From Cyclobacteriaceae bacterium (lineage in GTDB: Bacteria; Bacteroidota; Bacteroidia; Cytophagales; Cyclobacteriaceae): a stretch of 49,503 nucleotides of DNA. Positions 10,347 to 19,836 of this stretch are shown here, piece by piece. The notes beneath the pieces were generated by a model. It made no database searches. It was not told where the DNA came from and worked only from the letters and a program-made list of their open reading frames with translations. The stretch is from the NCBI GenBank assembly GCA_012033595.1, contig JAAUQL010000038.1:1-49503 (forward strand), given 5' to 3'. Each line of letters starts with the position of its first letter. The first letter of the stretch is position 1. Made by a program: the position numbers and the translations under genes.

Positions 10347-11372
10347 TTATGTCATCAATACTGCCTTGAGTGTGCCCAGGTTCTTCAACGCCAATCCGGT
10401 ACCACGCACCACCGCCCTCAATGGATCTTCGGCGATGTGCAAAGGCAATTTAGTTTTCAATGCCAGTCTCTTGTCCAATCCCCTCAAAAGTGCCCCTCCG
10501 CCGGTCAGGTGAATACCATTGTCATAAATGTCGGCACTCAATTCCGGGGGGGAAATCTCCAGCGCTTTCAACACCGATTCTTCGATTTTAGAAACCGACT
10601 TGTCGATAGCAAAGGCAATTTCTGAATAGGATATTTTTATGATTTTCGGAATACCGGTCATCAGGTCGCGACCCCTGATTTCGTAATCTTCCGGGGGATC
10701 GTCGAGCTCGGTGAGCGCCGAACCCACTTCTATTTTGATGCGCTCTGCAGACCGCTCGCCGATCAAGAGATTGTGCTGACGCCGCATATAGTCGAGTATG
10801 TCTTTGTTGAAGGTATCGCCGGCTATGCGGATAGACTGGTTGCAGACTATTCCCGACAGGGCAATGATGGCAATCTCTGTGGTGCCTCCGCCGATATCGA
10901 CGATCATGGAGCCAACGGGTTGGTCTATATCTATGCCAATGCCCAGGGCGGCAGCAATAGGCTCGTGGATCATATATACCTCTTTGGCGCCTGCATGTTC
11001 GGCAGAGTCGCGTACTGCGCGCTTTTCCACTTCGGTAATGCCCGAGGGAATACATATCACCATGCGGTGCGAAGTAGGCAGCCATCGCTTGCTGGTATCT
11101 ATCATCTTGATCATCCCTCTGATCATATGCTCGGCGGCATGAAAGTCGGCAATGACACCATCTTTGAGCGGGCGGATGGTTTTGATGTTATCGTGGGTCT
11201 TTTCATGCATTTGCATGGCCTCTTTGCCTATAGCCAACACCTTGTTTGTGTTCTTGTCTATGGCGATAATGGAGGGTTCATCGACTACGATTTTATCTTT
11301 ATGGATAATCAGCGTATTGGCTGTACCCAGGTCTATAGCTATATCACTTGTGAAAAAATCAAATAATCCCAT
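10347..11372 (-). CDS. mreB: Rod shape-determining actin homologue MreB
   Basis: Bacterial actin that forms short membrane-bound filaments directing lateral wall synthesis. The 341 residues show the phosphate-1 loop IAIDLGTANTLI, phosphate-2 MIVDIGGGTTEIAIIALSG, and the adenosine motif HLTGGGALLRGLDK, in the usual order and length. The N-terminus MGLFDFFTSDIAIDLG is the standard form without a long amphipathic helix. A 92-base gap separates it from purH upstream; that gap contains a small GTGTA/TACAC hairpin (about 11430-11442) but no good -7 box, so it may be read from the purH promoter. Confidence 0.97.
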   Translation of the reverse strand: MGLFDFFTSDIAIDLGTANTLIIHKDKIVVDEPSIIAIDKNTNKVLAIGKEAMQMHEKTHDNIKTIRPLKDGVIADFHAAEHMIRGMIKMIDTSKRWLPTSHRMVICIPSGITEVEKRAVRDSAEHAGAKEVYMIHEPIAAALGIGIDIDQPVGSMIVDIGGGTTEIAIIALSGIVCNQSIRIAGDTFNKDILDYMRRQHNLLIGERSAERIKIEVGSALTELDDPPEDYEIRGRDLMTGIPKIIKISYSEIAFAIDKSVSKIEESVLKALEISPPELSADIYDNGIHLTGGGALLRGLDKRLALKTKLPLHIAEDPLRAVVRGTGLALKNLGTLKAVLMT

Positions 11373-11464
11373 AAGAATGTATTAAAGTAAAACGGGCTCG
11401 GAAGTTAGTAATCAGAATATGATATATAAGTGTAAAATACACATTTATATTACCTGCAAATCTT

Positions 11465-12991
11465 TTAATGTTTAAAATGCCTGGTGCCGGTCAATACCAT
11501 TGCCATGTGGTGCTTGTCGCAATAATCTATCGAATCTTTATCGCGGATAGAGCCTCCTGGTTGTATCACTGCTTCTATCCCTGCTGCCTGAGCTATCTCT
11601 ACGCAATCGGGAAATGGGAAGAAGGCATCGGAGGCCATTACCGCACCCTGAAGGGAAAGGCCAAAAGCAGCGGCTTTATCGATGGCCTGTTTGAGGGCAT
11701 CGACACGCGAGGTCTGCCCTACCCCACTGGCGATCAGTTGCCCATGATTGGCCAGAATAATGGTGTTTGACTTGGTATGTTTGCAGATTTTGCTGGCGAA
11801 AAGCAGCGCCTTGTTTTCTTCATCTGTAGTTGCTCTTTTGGTCACCAGTTTCAAATCTTCCAGGCTATCGGTTTTCAGATCGCGGTCTTGTTCTATTATT
11901 CCGTTAAGGATGCTTTTTACCTGCCTGGTGGTATTCAGTTTTGATTTTTTCTTAAGCAATATCCTGTTTTTCTTTTGCCGGAGTATTTCCAATGCTTCGT
12001 CTGAATATCCTGGTGCCACAAGTATTTCGAAAAACAAGCTGTTCATTTCTGTAGCCGCTTCGGCATCGACCTCTCCGTTGGTAATGAGCACACCACCAAA
12101 TGCCGAAATGGTATCGGCTTCGAATGCCTTCTGATACGCTTCTTTTACCGTCTCGCCGGTGGCACATCCACAGGCGTTGGTGTGTTTCAAAATGGCAAAT
12201 GCAGTTTCATCTTCAAATTCCTCTATCAGGCATACCGCCGCATCCACATCTACCAGATTGTTAAACGAAAGTTCTTTGCCGTGCAACTGATCGAACAAAG
12301 CAGACAAGTCGCCATGAAACACGCCCTGCTGGTGAGGGTTTTCGCCATAGCGCAATACCTGGCTTTGCCGGGTGCTGTTTTTGTAGCCCCCGATCTCACC
12401 GTTGGCATTCAGGTAGCTGAAAATGGCCGTGTCGTAATGCGAAGATATGTCAAATGCCCTGGCAGCATACAATTTGCGCTGATCGAGGGTGGTGCTGCCC
12501 TGTTGTTCTTTTAGTATGTTTTCGATGTCGCCGTATTGCTCCATGGACGATACGATCAATACATCCTTGAAATTTTTGGCCGCAGCCCTGATAAGCGAAA
12601 TACCTCCGATATCTATTTTTTCGATGATGTCTTGTTCGCCGGCACCAGAGGCTACCGTAGCTTCAAAAGGGTAGAGGTCAACGATTACCAGGTCGATGGC
12701 CGGTATGTCGTATTCATTCATCTGTGCCTGATCGCCATCATTTTCCCGGCGCGACAATATGCCGCCAAAAACTTTGGGATGCAGTGTTTTAACACGCCCG
12801 CCAAGGATGGACGGATAACTGGTAAGTTCTTCGACCGGAACCACCGGTATATTCAATCCTTCTATGAATTGCTGTGTGCCGCCTGTGGAATACAGCCTGA
12901 CCCCATGCTGGTGGAGCAAATGGATAATGGGCTCAAGGTTATCTTTGTGATATACAGAAATAAGGGCGGAGTTGATTTTTTTTAAAGCCAT
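11465..12991 (-). CDS. purH: Bifunctional AICAR transformylase/IMP cyclohydrolase
   Basis: Catalyses the last two steps of de novo IMP synthesis: formyl transfer from 10-formyl-THF to AICAR, then ring closure. The 508-residue product has the N-terminal methylglyoxal-synthase-like cyclohydrolase fold (ALISVYHKDNLEPIIHLLHQ, YSTGGTQQFIEGLNIPV, ILGGRVKTLHPKVFGGIL) and the AICARFT domain (LRYGENPHQQGVFHGD, ELSFNNLVDVDAAVCLIEEF, ILKHTNACGCATG, ending MAMVLTGTRHFKH). In Bacteroidota purH commonly precedes mreB; the coupling of a purine gene with wall elongation appears to be positional. A well-formed promoter lies 27 bases upstream. Confidence 0.97.
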   Translation of the reverse strand: MALKKINSALISVYHKDNLEPIIHLLHQHGVRLYSTGGTQQFIEGLNIPVVPVEELTSYPSILGGRVKTLHPKVFGGILSRRENDGDQAQMNEYDIPAIDLVIVDLYPFEATVASGAGEQDIIEKIDIGGISLIRAAAKNFKDVLIVSSMEQYGDIENILKEQQGSTTLDQRKLYAARAFDISSHYDTAIFSYLNANGEIGGYKNSTRQSQVLRYGENPHQQGVFHGDLSALFDQLHGKELSFNNLVDVDAAVCLIEEFEDETAFAILKHTNACGCATGETVKEAYQKAFEADTISAFGGVLITNGEVDAEAATEMNSLFFEILVAPGYSDEALEILRQKKNRILLKKKSKLNTTRQVKSILNGIIEQDRDLKTDSLEDLKLVTKRATTDEENKALLFASKICKHTKSNTIILANHGQLIASGVGQTSRVDALKQAIDKAAAFGLSLQGAVMASDAFFPFPDCVEIAQAAGIEAVIQPGGSIRDKDSIDYCDKHHMAMVLTGTRHFKH

Positions 12992-13017
12992 GGGATATGG
13001 GAATATTTTTTAAAGCG

Positions 13018-13048
13018 CAAAACTACTTCATTCGCTTATATTTTTCAA
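13018..13048 (-). promoter_or_regulatory. Promoter for purH and the mre cluster
   Basis: On the minus strand TTG (13048-13046) is followed after 20 bases by TAGTTTTG (13025-13018), fitting the Bacteroidota -33 TTG / -7 TAnnTTTG pattern in both boxes and spacing. The -7 box ends 27 bases before the purH ATG. This is the best-formed promoter in the window. Confidence 0.65.
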
Positions 13049-13176
13049 TGAATTGTCCAATAGCATCGAGATTGATTTTGATGCGAAACCTTAACACTAG
13101 AATTTATCTGTGAAGAACATGCTCCGAATTGAAAATTTGAATCCAGCTTAAGTTGAATCCATCAAGCCTTTACCGC

Positions 13177-13749
13177 TCACTTCCCCAACACCGCCTGCTC
13201 TATCACCTTGGGGTAATGCTCGTATTCGAGTTGGTGCACTTTGCTGGCCAATTCTTCTGCGCTGTCTTCTGGTGAAATTGCACATTTCACCTGTTTGATA
13301 ATGCTTCCTTTGTCATATTCTTCATTGACCCAATGAATCGTAATGCCCGATTCTTTTTCTTTGTTTTGCACCACGGCTTCGTGTACATGATGGCCATACA
13401 TACCTTTGCCACCATATTTGGGAAGCAAGGCCGGATGGATGTTTATGATCTTATCGGAATATATTTTTACAATACGCCCCGGCATAAGCCACATAAAACC
13501 CGCCAGCACAATAAAGTCGATGTTGTTTAATTTGAGGATTTCATCCACCATCTTGCTTTTGTAAAAATGCTCGCGCGAAAATACATAGTGTGGTATCTGG
13601 TGGTTTTCGGCACGTTGCAGCACAAAGGCCTTTGGATTGTTGGATAATATAAGTGCAACGCGAACCGACTTGTGGTCTTTGAAATAATTTATGATTTCTT
13701 CAGCGTTGGATCCGTTTCCTGAAGCAAAAATGGCAATGTTGTTTTTCAC
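13177..13749 (-). CDS. purN: Phosphoribosylglycinamide formyltransferase
   Basis: Transfers formyl from 10-formyl-THF to GAR, step three of purine synthesis. The 190-residue product opens NIAIFASGNGSNAEEIINYF (phosphate-binding glycines), has IDFIVLAGFMWLMPGRIV, the catalytic INIHPALLPKYGGKGMYG with the Asn-x-His pair, and SGITIHWVNEEYDKGSII with the conserved Asp. The start is GTG at 13749, with no in-frame ATG upstream before the ubiA stop 20 bases away. It is probably co-transcribed with ubiA. It is close to purH but separated from it by a 185-base gap that carries the purH promoter. Confidence 0.96.
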   Translation of the reverse strand: MKNNIAIFASGNGSNAEEIINYFKDHKSVRVALILSNNPKAFVLQRAENHQIPHYVFSREHFYKSKMVDEILKLNNIDFIVLAGFMWLMPGRIVKIYSDKIINIHPALLPKYGGKGMYGHHVHEAVVQNKEKESGITIHWVNEEYDKGSIIKQVKCAISPEDSAEELASKVHQLEYEHYPKVIEQAVLGK

Positions 13750-13769
13750 GTTATGGTTTGGTTTGAGGT

Positions 13770-14645
13770 TTAAAAAAAAATCATGCTCGATATCCCCGCC
13801 AGCATCAGCAGCTTACAATAGGTGCTTAGTTGGTGAAATCGCTTTTGAGTATCTGCTTTGGCGAGCAAATAAATCAGATAGGCGATAGGAATGATCAACA
13901 AAATAAAGAAAACATTCAATATATGATTGCCCAGGCCGTGAGATAAGTAAAACAAAACAAACACAAAAACGAGAATAAGCCCGAACAGGAAATACTTGGT
14001 CTTTCGGAGACCCCATACGATCGGAAGGGTACGGCTGCCAAAGCGCATGTCGCCTCTGATATCTTCCATGTCTTTGATGATCTCACGCACCAAATTGATG
14101 CTAAAGGCAAAAACGGCATAATTGAGCACCAGCACCTCATTACGCTGATAGTACACCGCTACCACCACAATGGAAAATGCAGTGAGCAGTGCAATGACCA
14201 GATTTCCGATAAAGGGCTCGCGTTTGAGCCTGTTGGAATATATCCACAAGAGAAACCCTGCTCCAAAACTGAGCAGCCCCACAGCAAAACTCAGATAAAA
14301 ACCTATAGCTATGCCCACAAAATTGAGTATGCCATGCGATGCCAGCACAATGCGGCGGTTTACCAACTTGCCCACTACCACCCTGTCGGGCTTATTTACA
14401 TAGTCGATTTTGATATCGTAGTAGTCGTTGATGACATAGCCGGCCGCTGCAATGAGCAAGGTAGAGGAAGACAGCAGAAACAATTGGAGATCGAACAGTT
14501 TAAACAACCAATCCTCCGGATGACCCACCAGAAAAATAACCGTGAAATATTGCGTAAGTGCAATGATGAGCAGGTTGGGAAACCGCGTCAGTTTCAAAAA
14601 ACCTGTAAAACTAAACCTGCGCCTTCCGGCCCTGTTTTTATTCAT
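13770..14645 (-). CDS. UbiA-family prenyltransferase
   Basis: Integral membrane aromatic/glycerol prenyltransferase. The 291 residues contain eight or nine membrane segments and the two Asp-rich motifs of the superfamily: NDYYDIKIDYVNKPDR (about 92-107) and DMEDIRGDMRFG (about 192-203). In Bacteroidota proteins of this type are usually annotated as geranylgeranylglycerol-phosphate geranylgeranyltransferase, an archaeal-type ether-lipid enzyme; the sequence alone does not fix the substrate, and a quinone or other isoprenoid role remains possible. ATG at 14645 gives MNKNRAGRRRFSFTGFLKLT. purN follows 20 bases downstream. A 116-base spacer separates it from the DUF2520 gene upstream. Confidence 0.88.
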   Translation of the reverse strand: MNKNRAGRRRFSFTGFLKLTRFPNLLIIALTQYFTVIFLVGHPEDWLFKLFDLQLFLLSSSTLLIAAAGYVINDYYDIKIDYVNKPDRVVVGKLVNRRIVLASHGILNFVGIAIGFYLSFAVGLLSFGAGFLLWIYSNRLKREPFIGNLVIALLTAFSIVVVAVYYQRNEVLVLNYAVFAFSINLVREIIKDMEDIRGDMRFGSRTLPIVWGLRKTKYFLFGLILVFVFVLFYLSHGLGNHILNVFFILLIIPIAYLIYLLAKADTQKRFHQLSTYCKLLMLAGISSMIFF

Positions 14646-14675
14646 TTTCTATTTTTTTAGTTTCCGGGTGCTCGT

Positions 14676-14694
14676 GCCGGGCGCCGGGCGCCGG
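14676..14694. repeat. GCCGGGC microrepeat (2.7 units)
   Basis: Two full GCCGGGC heptamers and a partial third stand in the otherwise AT-rich 116-base spacer between the DUF2520 and ubiA genes. They can pair with themselves as GGCGCC-type palindromes. No function can be assigned. Confidence 0.5.
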
Positions 14695-14761
14695 ATGAAA
14701 ACAACCTCACTCATGTACTTTATAACCCCTTAGCCATCCTTCGGTTATCCACCCTCGAGCA

Positions 14762-15541
14762 TCACCTGCTCTCCAATATTTTTTGCGAAATCTCTTTATA
14801 CAGTTCGCGATATGGGCTACGCTGCAAAAAATCCATGTGCCGATCAAGGGTTTCCAAATCGCCACGGGAAGCTGGTCCGGTTTGAGCCACTTTTGGCCCA
14901 ATGTCCAGACTTTTGTTGATGGTTTCGGCGATCAATGGTCTGAGCATATCGAAATCAAATTTTTGCTCCTGAAGAATCTCCTGGGCTATGGTCATCATCT
15001 TGTTGCTGAAGTTGCAGGCGAATACCGCCGCCACATGTATGGCCAGGCGATCTTTATAATGCACCTGGTACACCCTTTTGCTGATGGACGAGGCAATATC
15101 AGACAGGATGCGTGCCGTTTGCTTTTCTTCCGCTTCTATCAGCATGGGAATATCTTCGAAGCTGATACGCTTGCTTTTGGTGAAAGTCTGCAAAGGGTAA
15201 AGTACGCCGCATGCGGTACTTGCGGCATAGCCGAGCGCACTAATCGGCAAGCTGCCGGAAGTATGCAGTAAGACCGCCTCCCGGGGCAGTGAAATATGTT
15301 TCGTTATACCTGCCACGGCATCGTCTGCCACCGCCACTACAAATACTTCGGCAGTGCATTCATTGAAATCGAGACCGGTGCAGACCTCGGCATTATAGAG
15401 TCTTTTTTGCAGCGCTTTGGCGTTTTGCACATTTCTGCTATAAACTACCGAAACACGATGACCTGCATTTTCGAGTTCCGGGGCAAGGTGCCAGGCTACA
15501 TTGCCCGACCCTACCATTGCTATGTCGTAGTATTTAGCCAC
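14762..15541 (-). CDS. Rossmann-fold DUF2520 oxidoreductase-like protein
   Basis: The 259-residue protein has an N-terminal NAD(P)-binding Rossmann fold (YDIAMVGSGNVAWHLAPELE, then VVYSRN for the second strand) resembling pyrroline-5-carboxylate reductase, and the helical DUF2520 C-terminal domain with HVAAVFACNFSNKMMTIAQE and GPASRGDLETLDRH. Substrate unknown. The start is GTG 15541, overlapping the stop of the WG-repeat gene (GTGGCTAA, 8 bases), which suggests translational coupling. In many Bacteroidota a HAD phosphatase lies between this gene and ubiA; here there is only a short spacer. Confidence 0.88.
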   Translation of the reverse strand: MAKYYDIAMVGSGNVAWHLAPELENAGHRVSVVYSRNVQNAKALQKRLYNAEVCTGLDFNECTAEVFVVAVADDAVAGITKHISLPREAVLLHTSGSLPISALGYAASTACGVLYPLQTFTKSKRISFEDIPMLIEAEEKQTARILSDIASSISKRVYQVHYKDRLAIHVAAVFACNFSNKMMTIAQEILQEQKFDFDMLRPLIAETINKSLDIGPKVAQTGPASRGDLETLDRHMDFLQRSPYRELYKEISQKILESR

Positions 15542-18209
15542 AATAGATTTTTTCGTATTCCTCCTCGTCAGTGAATATTTGTTTTCTCAATATTTTGCCT
15601 GCTGCATCATAATATATGACCACGAAAAATTTGGCTTCAATGATATATTTCTCCGCAAAGTAAACGGGCATTTCGGCAGTGCCAATATTTATGATGTCGT
15701 TGAAGGTGGCACTCACTACTTCCCCGTATTTATTGCTCAATATTCCGCTCTGATTGTTTTTGATAATCAGCAATATTTTTTCCTTATCATCATTGCGCAG
15801 CACTTTGTATTCTGATATCCCTTCATAGGTGTACCTGTTGTGTTTGATGTCGTAGAGCCCCCATGCTCCTTTAGATTTTACCAAAGCCACGGAGTCGTTC
15901 CAATCGAGTATTTCTTCAAATTTATAGCCTGTCACATCTTTGTTGTCGGTATCCACCAGTCCATAGTCCGAGCCCTTGGTGCCGATAAAATACCCGGTTC
16001 CAAAGGGCACCAGGGCCTTCTGGTATTTGGCGCTCAGCATCACCTTTTTGTCAAAATGATAAATACCAAATTTGCCACCGATCAAGGTGCTTACATAACC
16101 CTGGTGGTAGTTGCCAATGGCATCGTAGTTGACTTTGAGCGCCAGTTTGCCACTTTGGTGGTACAGGCCCTTTTTGCCACCCCGCTCCACGAGCAGGTAT
16201 TCTTTGCCCAAGGCCTCTACCGAGCTATACCTGCCATCGAGTATCTCCCTGCCATCGATGTCGTACACTGTGTAAATGCCCTTGCTGTTTTTGGTGAGCA
16301 AGTACTGGCTGCGGATATCATCCTCGCTCAACACCATGCCGGTAGGCCGCAAAAGCCGAGTCTCTACAGCGTTGGTGATGTCGATAAGGCTGTCGTTGTC
16401 GAAAATAGCAAAAGTCCTGGCGCCCTCCACCAATATTCCGATCTGCTCGCTCAAAAAACGCACAGAATCGTAAGTGAAGCTAGTGGGAAATGGTGTAAAG
16501 GCATTGTAGATGCCCCATTTGCCCTGGTACTTAAGCGATGCCCTCGACTTGTTGTAGTCCACCTTGTCAAACTCAAGTGCCGAAAGCGGATAGAATATCT
16601 GATCATAGATTCGGTATGTATTGTTCTTTTTTACCATCCATCCATCATACAATTCATAAAAATTTTGCTTGTCAAGTGGTATTTTTTCTTTCAAATCCAG
16701 ATCCATCACTGTTTCCTTGTCTTCGCGGTACAGCAATATTTGAGAGGCATACACCAGATCATAGTCGTCGTACGCAAAGTCCAATCCAGGCTTTTCCTGG
16801 TTTACCGCCCTGCTCAGGCCGGCCACACTTTGCACGGCAAACAAGCCGTTTTTTCCAGCAGCACAAATCGCCCTTCCGACAAAATATCATCGTATTGGGC
16901 ATCAAGCACCTTGCTGCCCAACAGACTTTGCAAACCCCATTTGCCATTTTTTTGTATTTCACAAATGCATTGGCCACCAGGGTGGCATCTTCATAGTCAA
17001 AATCCAATATTTCGAAGCCAGACTTGTGATAAACCGCCACTTTCCCCTCCTTTACTATTTTCAATACCCCACTTCCCAGGTCATCTACCAGATCATACGC
17101 TCCGGAAAAAATTTTGTGCCCCTTACGGGAAATAACCATGTTGAGGCCGGCCAATTCGACCAGTAAAAAATCATCGTCTATTTTACCACAATAATACGCC
17201 TCATTGATGTGGTCGTAGCTGAAGTCGATCAGCTTTTCGCCGTTAAGCTTTGAAAACCCATATTTCTCCATTTCGAATATCGGAAACAAACAGCCCTCAT
17301 CTGCCCTGACCATGCGCATGAGCGAATCGCTGCCCGACAATATATCGAAGCGATTGGCAAATTCGGTTGCCGAACCAAAAGCTTTGAAGCTGTGGTACAT
17401 CATGCCCAGAGCCAAGCTCCGCACCTTGCTGCGGGGGTATTGCTCAATAAAGGTCATGTAGCTGTCCAGGTCATTGTCGGCAGTGGATATTTCGAGGATT
17501 TTGCGCTCGGCATCTGTCCGGTAGGGCGTATCGGGGTTATTTTTCAAAAACCGGACATAGCTCGCCAATTTTCGATCTTTTGTCATGCTTTGGTAGAGCA
17601 GCTCATCAAACCGGGCATGCGCGGCGGGTATTTGGGTGGCTTGTGGATAGGTATGGATAAAATTCTGAAATGCTTCATATGTATTGGCCAGTACAGCATC
17701 ATTGAAGGCGATTTCATTTCTGAAGGATACCACGCTGTCGGTCTGCATGGCTCCGTTAAATCTTTTCAGAAAATCATTGTAATCTGCAAGGGTGTGTTTC
17801 GCTTTGGCACGCCTGTAGGCATGTAGCTCCACTTCTTGCTTTTGCCGGTGGAGGGTGGAATCATTTATATCTAGTTTTGCCAGGCTTTCAATTGCTTTTT
17901 CGTCATGCAATGCAAAATCGGCCATGGCACCATTGATAAAAAAATAAGCACTGTCTATATCGTAGCGGGAATATTGAGGGGTGAGGTAGAGCAGCGAATA
18001 GACATACCTGGCTCCGGTGTTCACACTATCCTTTTCTATGGATTGTGAAGCAGCTCCTCCAGCTTGTCGTACTCCCCCTTTTCGAGCAGCTTAAACGCAC
18101 GTTTGCTTTCGGCATAAAGACCGGTCGCTGCACCTGAATGCAAAATAATCGCAACAGCGAATAACAAGACTTTTAATAACCAATTGGAGGAATTTGCCTT
18201 TTTCACCAC
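15534..18209 (-). CDS. Large exported WG-repeat protein, three frameshifts
   Basis: Three frames join into one protein of 892 residues if single bases are restored at 18043-18044 (TT), 16947-16953 (T7) and 16849-16854 (T6), all plus-strand runs. It starts with GTG at 18209 (or 18206), giving a signal peptide VKKANSSNWLLKVLLFAVAI ending near ATGLYA, so it is exported. The first third (about 40-330) is helical and tetratricopeptide-like in texture (YAESKRAFKLLEKGEYDKLE, IESLAKLDINDSTLHRQKQ). The rest is a run of WG/KWG-type repeats, e.g. NGKWGLQSLLGSKVLDAQYD, GKWGIYNAF, KGIYTVYDIDGREILDG, GGKKGLYHQSGK, GGKFGIYHFDK and GAWGLYDIKHNRYTYEG, expected to form a beta-propeller-like surface. Role unknown; such proteins are usually cell-envelope proteins of unknown ligand. 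Confidence 0.85.
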
Positions 18210-18238
18210 AGAAAATTTTTATAGCCGACAGTCGTGGA

Positions 18239-18246
18239 CAAAATTA
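18239..18246 (-). promoter_or_regulatory. Promoter -7 box for the WG-repeat gene
   Basis: Minus-strand TAATTTTG matches TAnnTTTG, 30 bases upstream of the GTG start at 18209. No -33 TTG at the right distance was found. It supports the far upstream start that includes the signal peptide. Confidence 0.45.
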
Positions 18247-18366
18247 ACAAAAAACCATTGGCCAGATATAGCCTGTCGTATGAGACTATCGCAAAAACTT
18301 ACTTTGATGTTTTGGTTTCTTCAAAATATCCGTCTGCCGATTTCCTTCTTCCAGTTCGCCTGGCCG

Positions 18367-19486
18367 TCAAGATTCTATCAAGACCGTCTTACCGCCACCA
18401 TCTATCGATTCTCTTATTTTTCTACTACCACAATATCTTTGAGCCCTTCTTCTCCTGGCACCCTCATGGGTTTATCATTCATAATGCACCATGCGACTTC
18501 GTCCATTTGCCTGGCCTGTTGATTAACTTCAGGAAATTCAAACCCGCCCTTGCTTTTACTTCCTTTAATGCCATTGTACGACGAAAATGGCTCTAATTCA
18601 TACCAGCCGTTTTCACAATATACCTTTAGATAATTGAAATTGGCATGAAAACCCGTCTCACAGTTGGCCACACTTCCATTGGGAAATTGCAATTGAAAGC
18701 TGGTCACCTCATCGGCCTCGATCTTGTCCGGCCTTATTTTAAAAGTTTGTGCAGAGACAGATACCGGCTCCAATCCGGTGGCGTAGCGTGCAGCCTGCAA
18801 TGGGTACACGCCCATGTCCATCATGGCCCCGCCAAACAGCGCTTTCTTCGATTTCCAACTATCAAAGGAGTTCATGTTGAAACCGGCTCCGGTACTTATC
18901 TGCCTGATATCGCCAAAATCCTGATCAATGGCCAGTCGCATGATTTCCTGAGTATAGGGCTCGAAATGCATTCGATAGCCAATGCTGAGCTGCACCTTGT
19001 TGGCATCACATGCATCTATCATCTCTCGGCAATCGGCGGCAGTGGGAGCCATAGGTTTTTCGCAGATTACATGCTTTCCTGCCTTGGCCGCCCTAATGGT
19101 AAATTCTTTGTGCAGGCCATTGGGCAGCACCACATATACGATGTCGATGTCTTTGTTGGCGGCGATCTCATCGAAGTTTTCATAATTATAAATGTTCTCA
19201 TCTTTCAGTTTGTACTTTTCTTTCCATGTTTTTGCTTTCTCGGGTGTGCCGGTCACAATGCCCGCCAAATAGGTGTTTTTGCACATTTGGATAGACGGAG
19301 CCAGTATGTCGGTGCTGTAGTAGCCCAAGCCCATCAGGGCCATGCCGAGTTTTTTGCTGCCATTTTCGGCGCCATTGGCGCAGCTTAGCATAGTTGGTGC
19401 AGCCATAGCCGTGATGATACCGGCAGTACTTTTTTGATAAACTGCCGCCTGGAATTTAAGTGGATTGAGGAAAGTAGATTTTTCAT
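18367..19486 (-). CDS. Exported Gfo/Idh/MocA-family oxidoreductase, two frameshifts
   Basis: NAD(P)-dependent sugar or inositol dehydrogenase-like protein. The long frame (18414-19406) carries the Rossmann fold KLGMALMGLGYYSTDILAPS, the family signature HVICEKPMAPTAADCREM (Lys of EKP) and a C-terminal domain with GAGFNMNSFDSWKSKKALFG and GGAMMDMGVYPLQAARYATG. Adding one base to T6 at 19430-19435 extends it upstream to ATG 19486 with a twin-arginine signal SRRQFIKKSTAGIITAMAAP. Adding one base to T5 at 18417-18421 extends the C-terminus to EKIRESIDGGGKTVLIES and TGA at 18367. The repaired protein has 373 residues. Tat export suggests folding with bound cofactor before transfer to the periplasm. 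Substrate cannot be named. It lies downstream of susCD but behind a terminator. Confidence 0.88.
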
Positions 19487-19610
19487 TCGATTATTTTGGG
19501 TTTTAGTGGCTATTTAAATGTGCGCTTACTTTTAATAAAAAAAGAAAATATAAAGATGCGATACCTGACAGCAGGACGCATATTGCGGGCAACCCGACGC
19601 GGGCATAAGT

Positions 19611-19628
19611 TTAGCTGCTTTCAGCTAA
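19611..19628. repeat. Perfect 7-bp hairpin
   Basis: TTAGCTG and CAGCTAA flank a four-base loop (CTTT). It stands 125 bases upstream of the Gfo/Idh/MocA start and close to a second hairpin. Confidence 0.5.
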
Positions 19629-19646
19629 TTTACCCCACACCGTTCA

Positions 19647-19669
19647 AGTACAATTAGCTTCGTTGTACT
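19647..19669. repeat. Perfect 7-bp inverted repeat, possible operator or leader stem
   Basis: AGTACAA (19647-19653) and TTGTACT (19663-19669) flank nine bases. The spacing of 16 bases between arm starts would also suit a dimeric repressor site. It lies upstream of the oxidoreductase gene. Confidence 0.45.
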
Positions 19670-19777
19670 CACATTTAAAAATAACACTTTGCTACAAATA
19701 TATCAGCCCTGATTGTTCCCATTGATGGCGAGGTGAATCAACTGGGGAAACGCGCTGAAAAGAAACAGGAGGAAAAG

Positions 19778-19809
19778 CAAAAAGCCGGGTTTGTGCCCGG
19801 CCTTTTTTG
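19778..19809 (-). terminator. Intrinsic terminator after susD
   Basis: The stem GCCGGG/CCCGGC (19784-19801) with a six-base loop is flanked by an A run on the left and a T run on the right. On the minus strand it ends in T5, 35-60 bases after the susD stop, so it closes the susCD transcript. Confidence 0.8.
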
Positions 19810-19836
19810 TGAGTGGTTGATATAGGAAATACATGG

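Larger units (their letters stand above)
19487..19836. other. Spacer between susD and the Gfo/Idh/MocA gene
   Basis: No gene is visible in these 350 bases. They contain the susCD terminator (19778-19809) and two perfect hairpins (19611-19628, 19647-19669) that precede the oxidoreductase on the minus strand. I found no TAnnTTTG box for the oxidoreductase. Confidence 0.5.
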
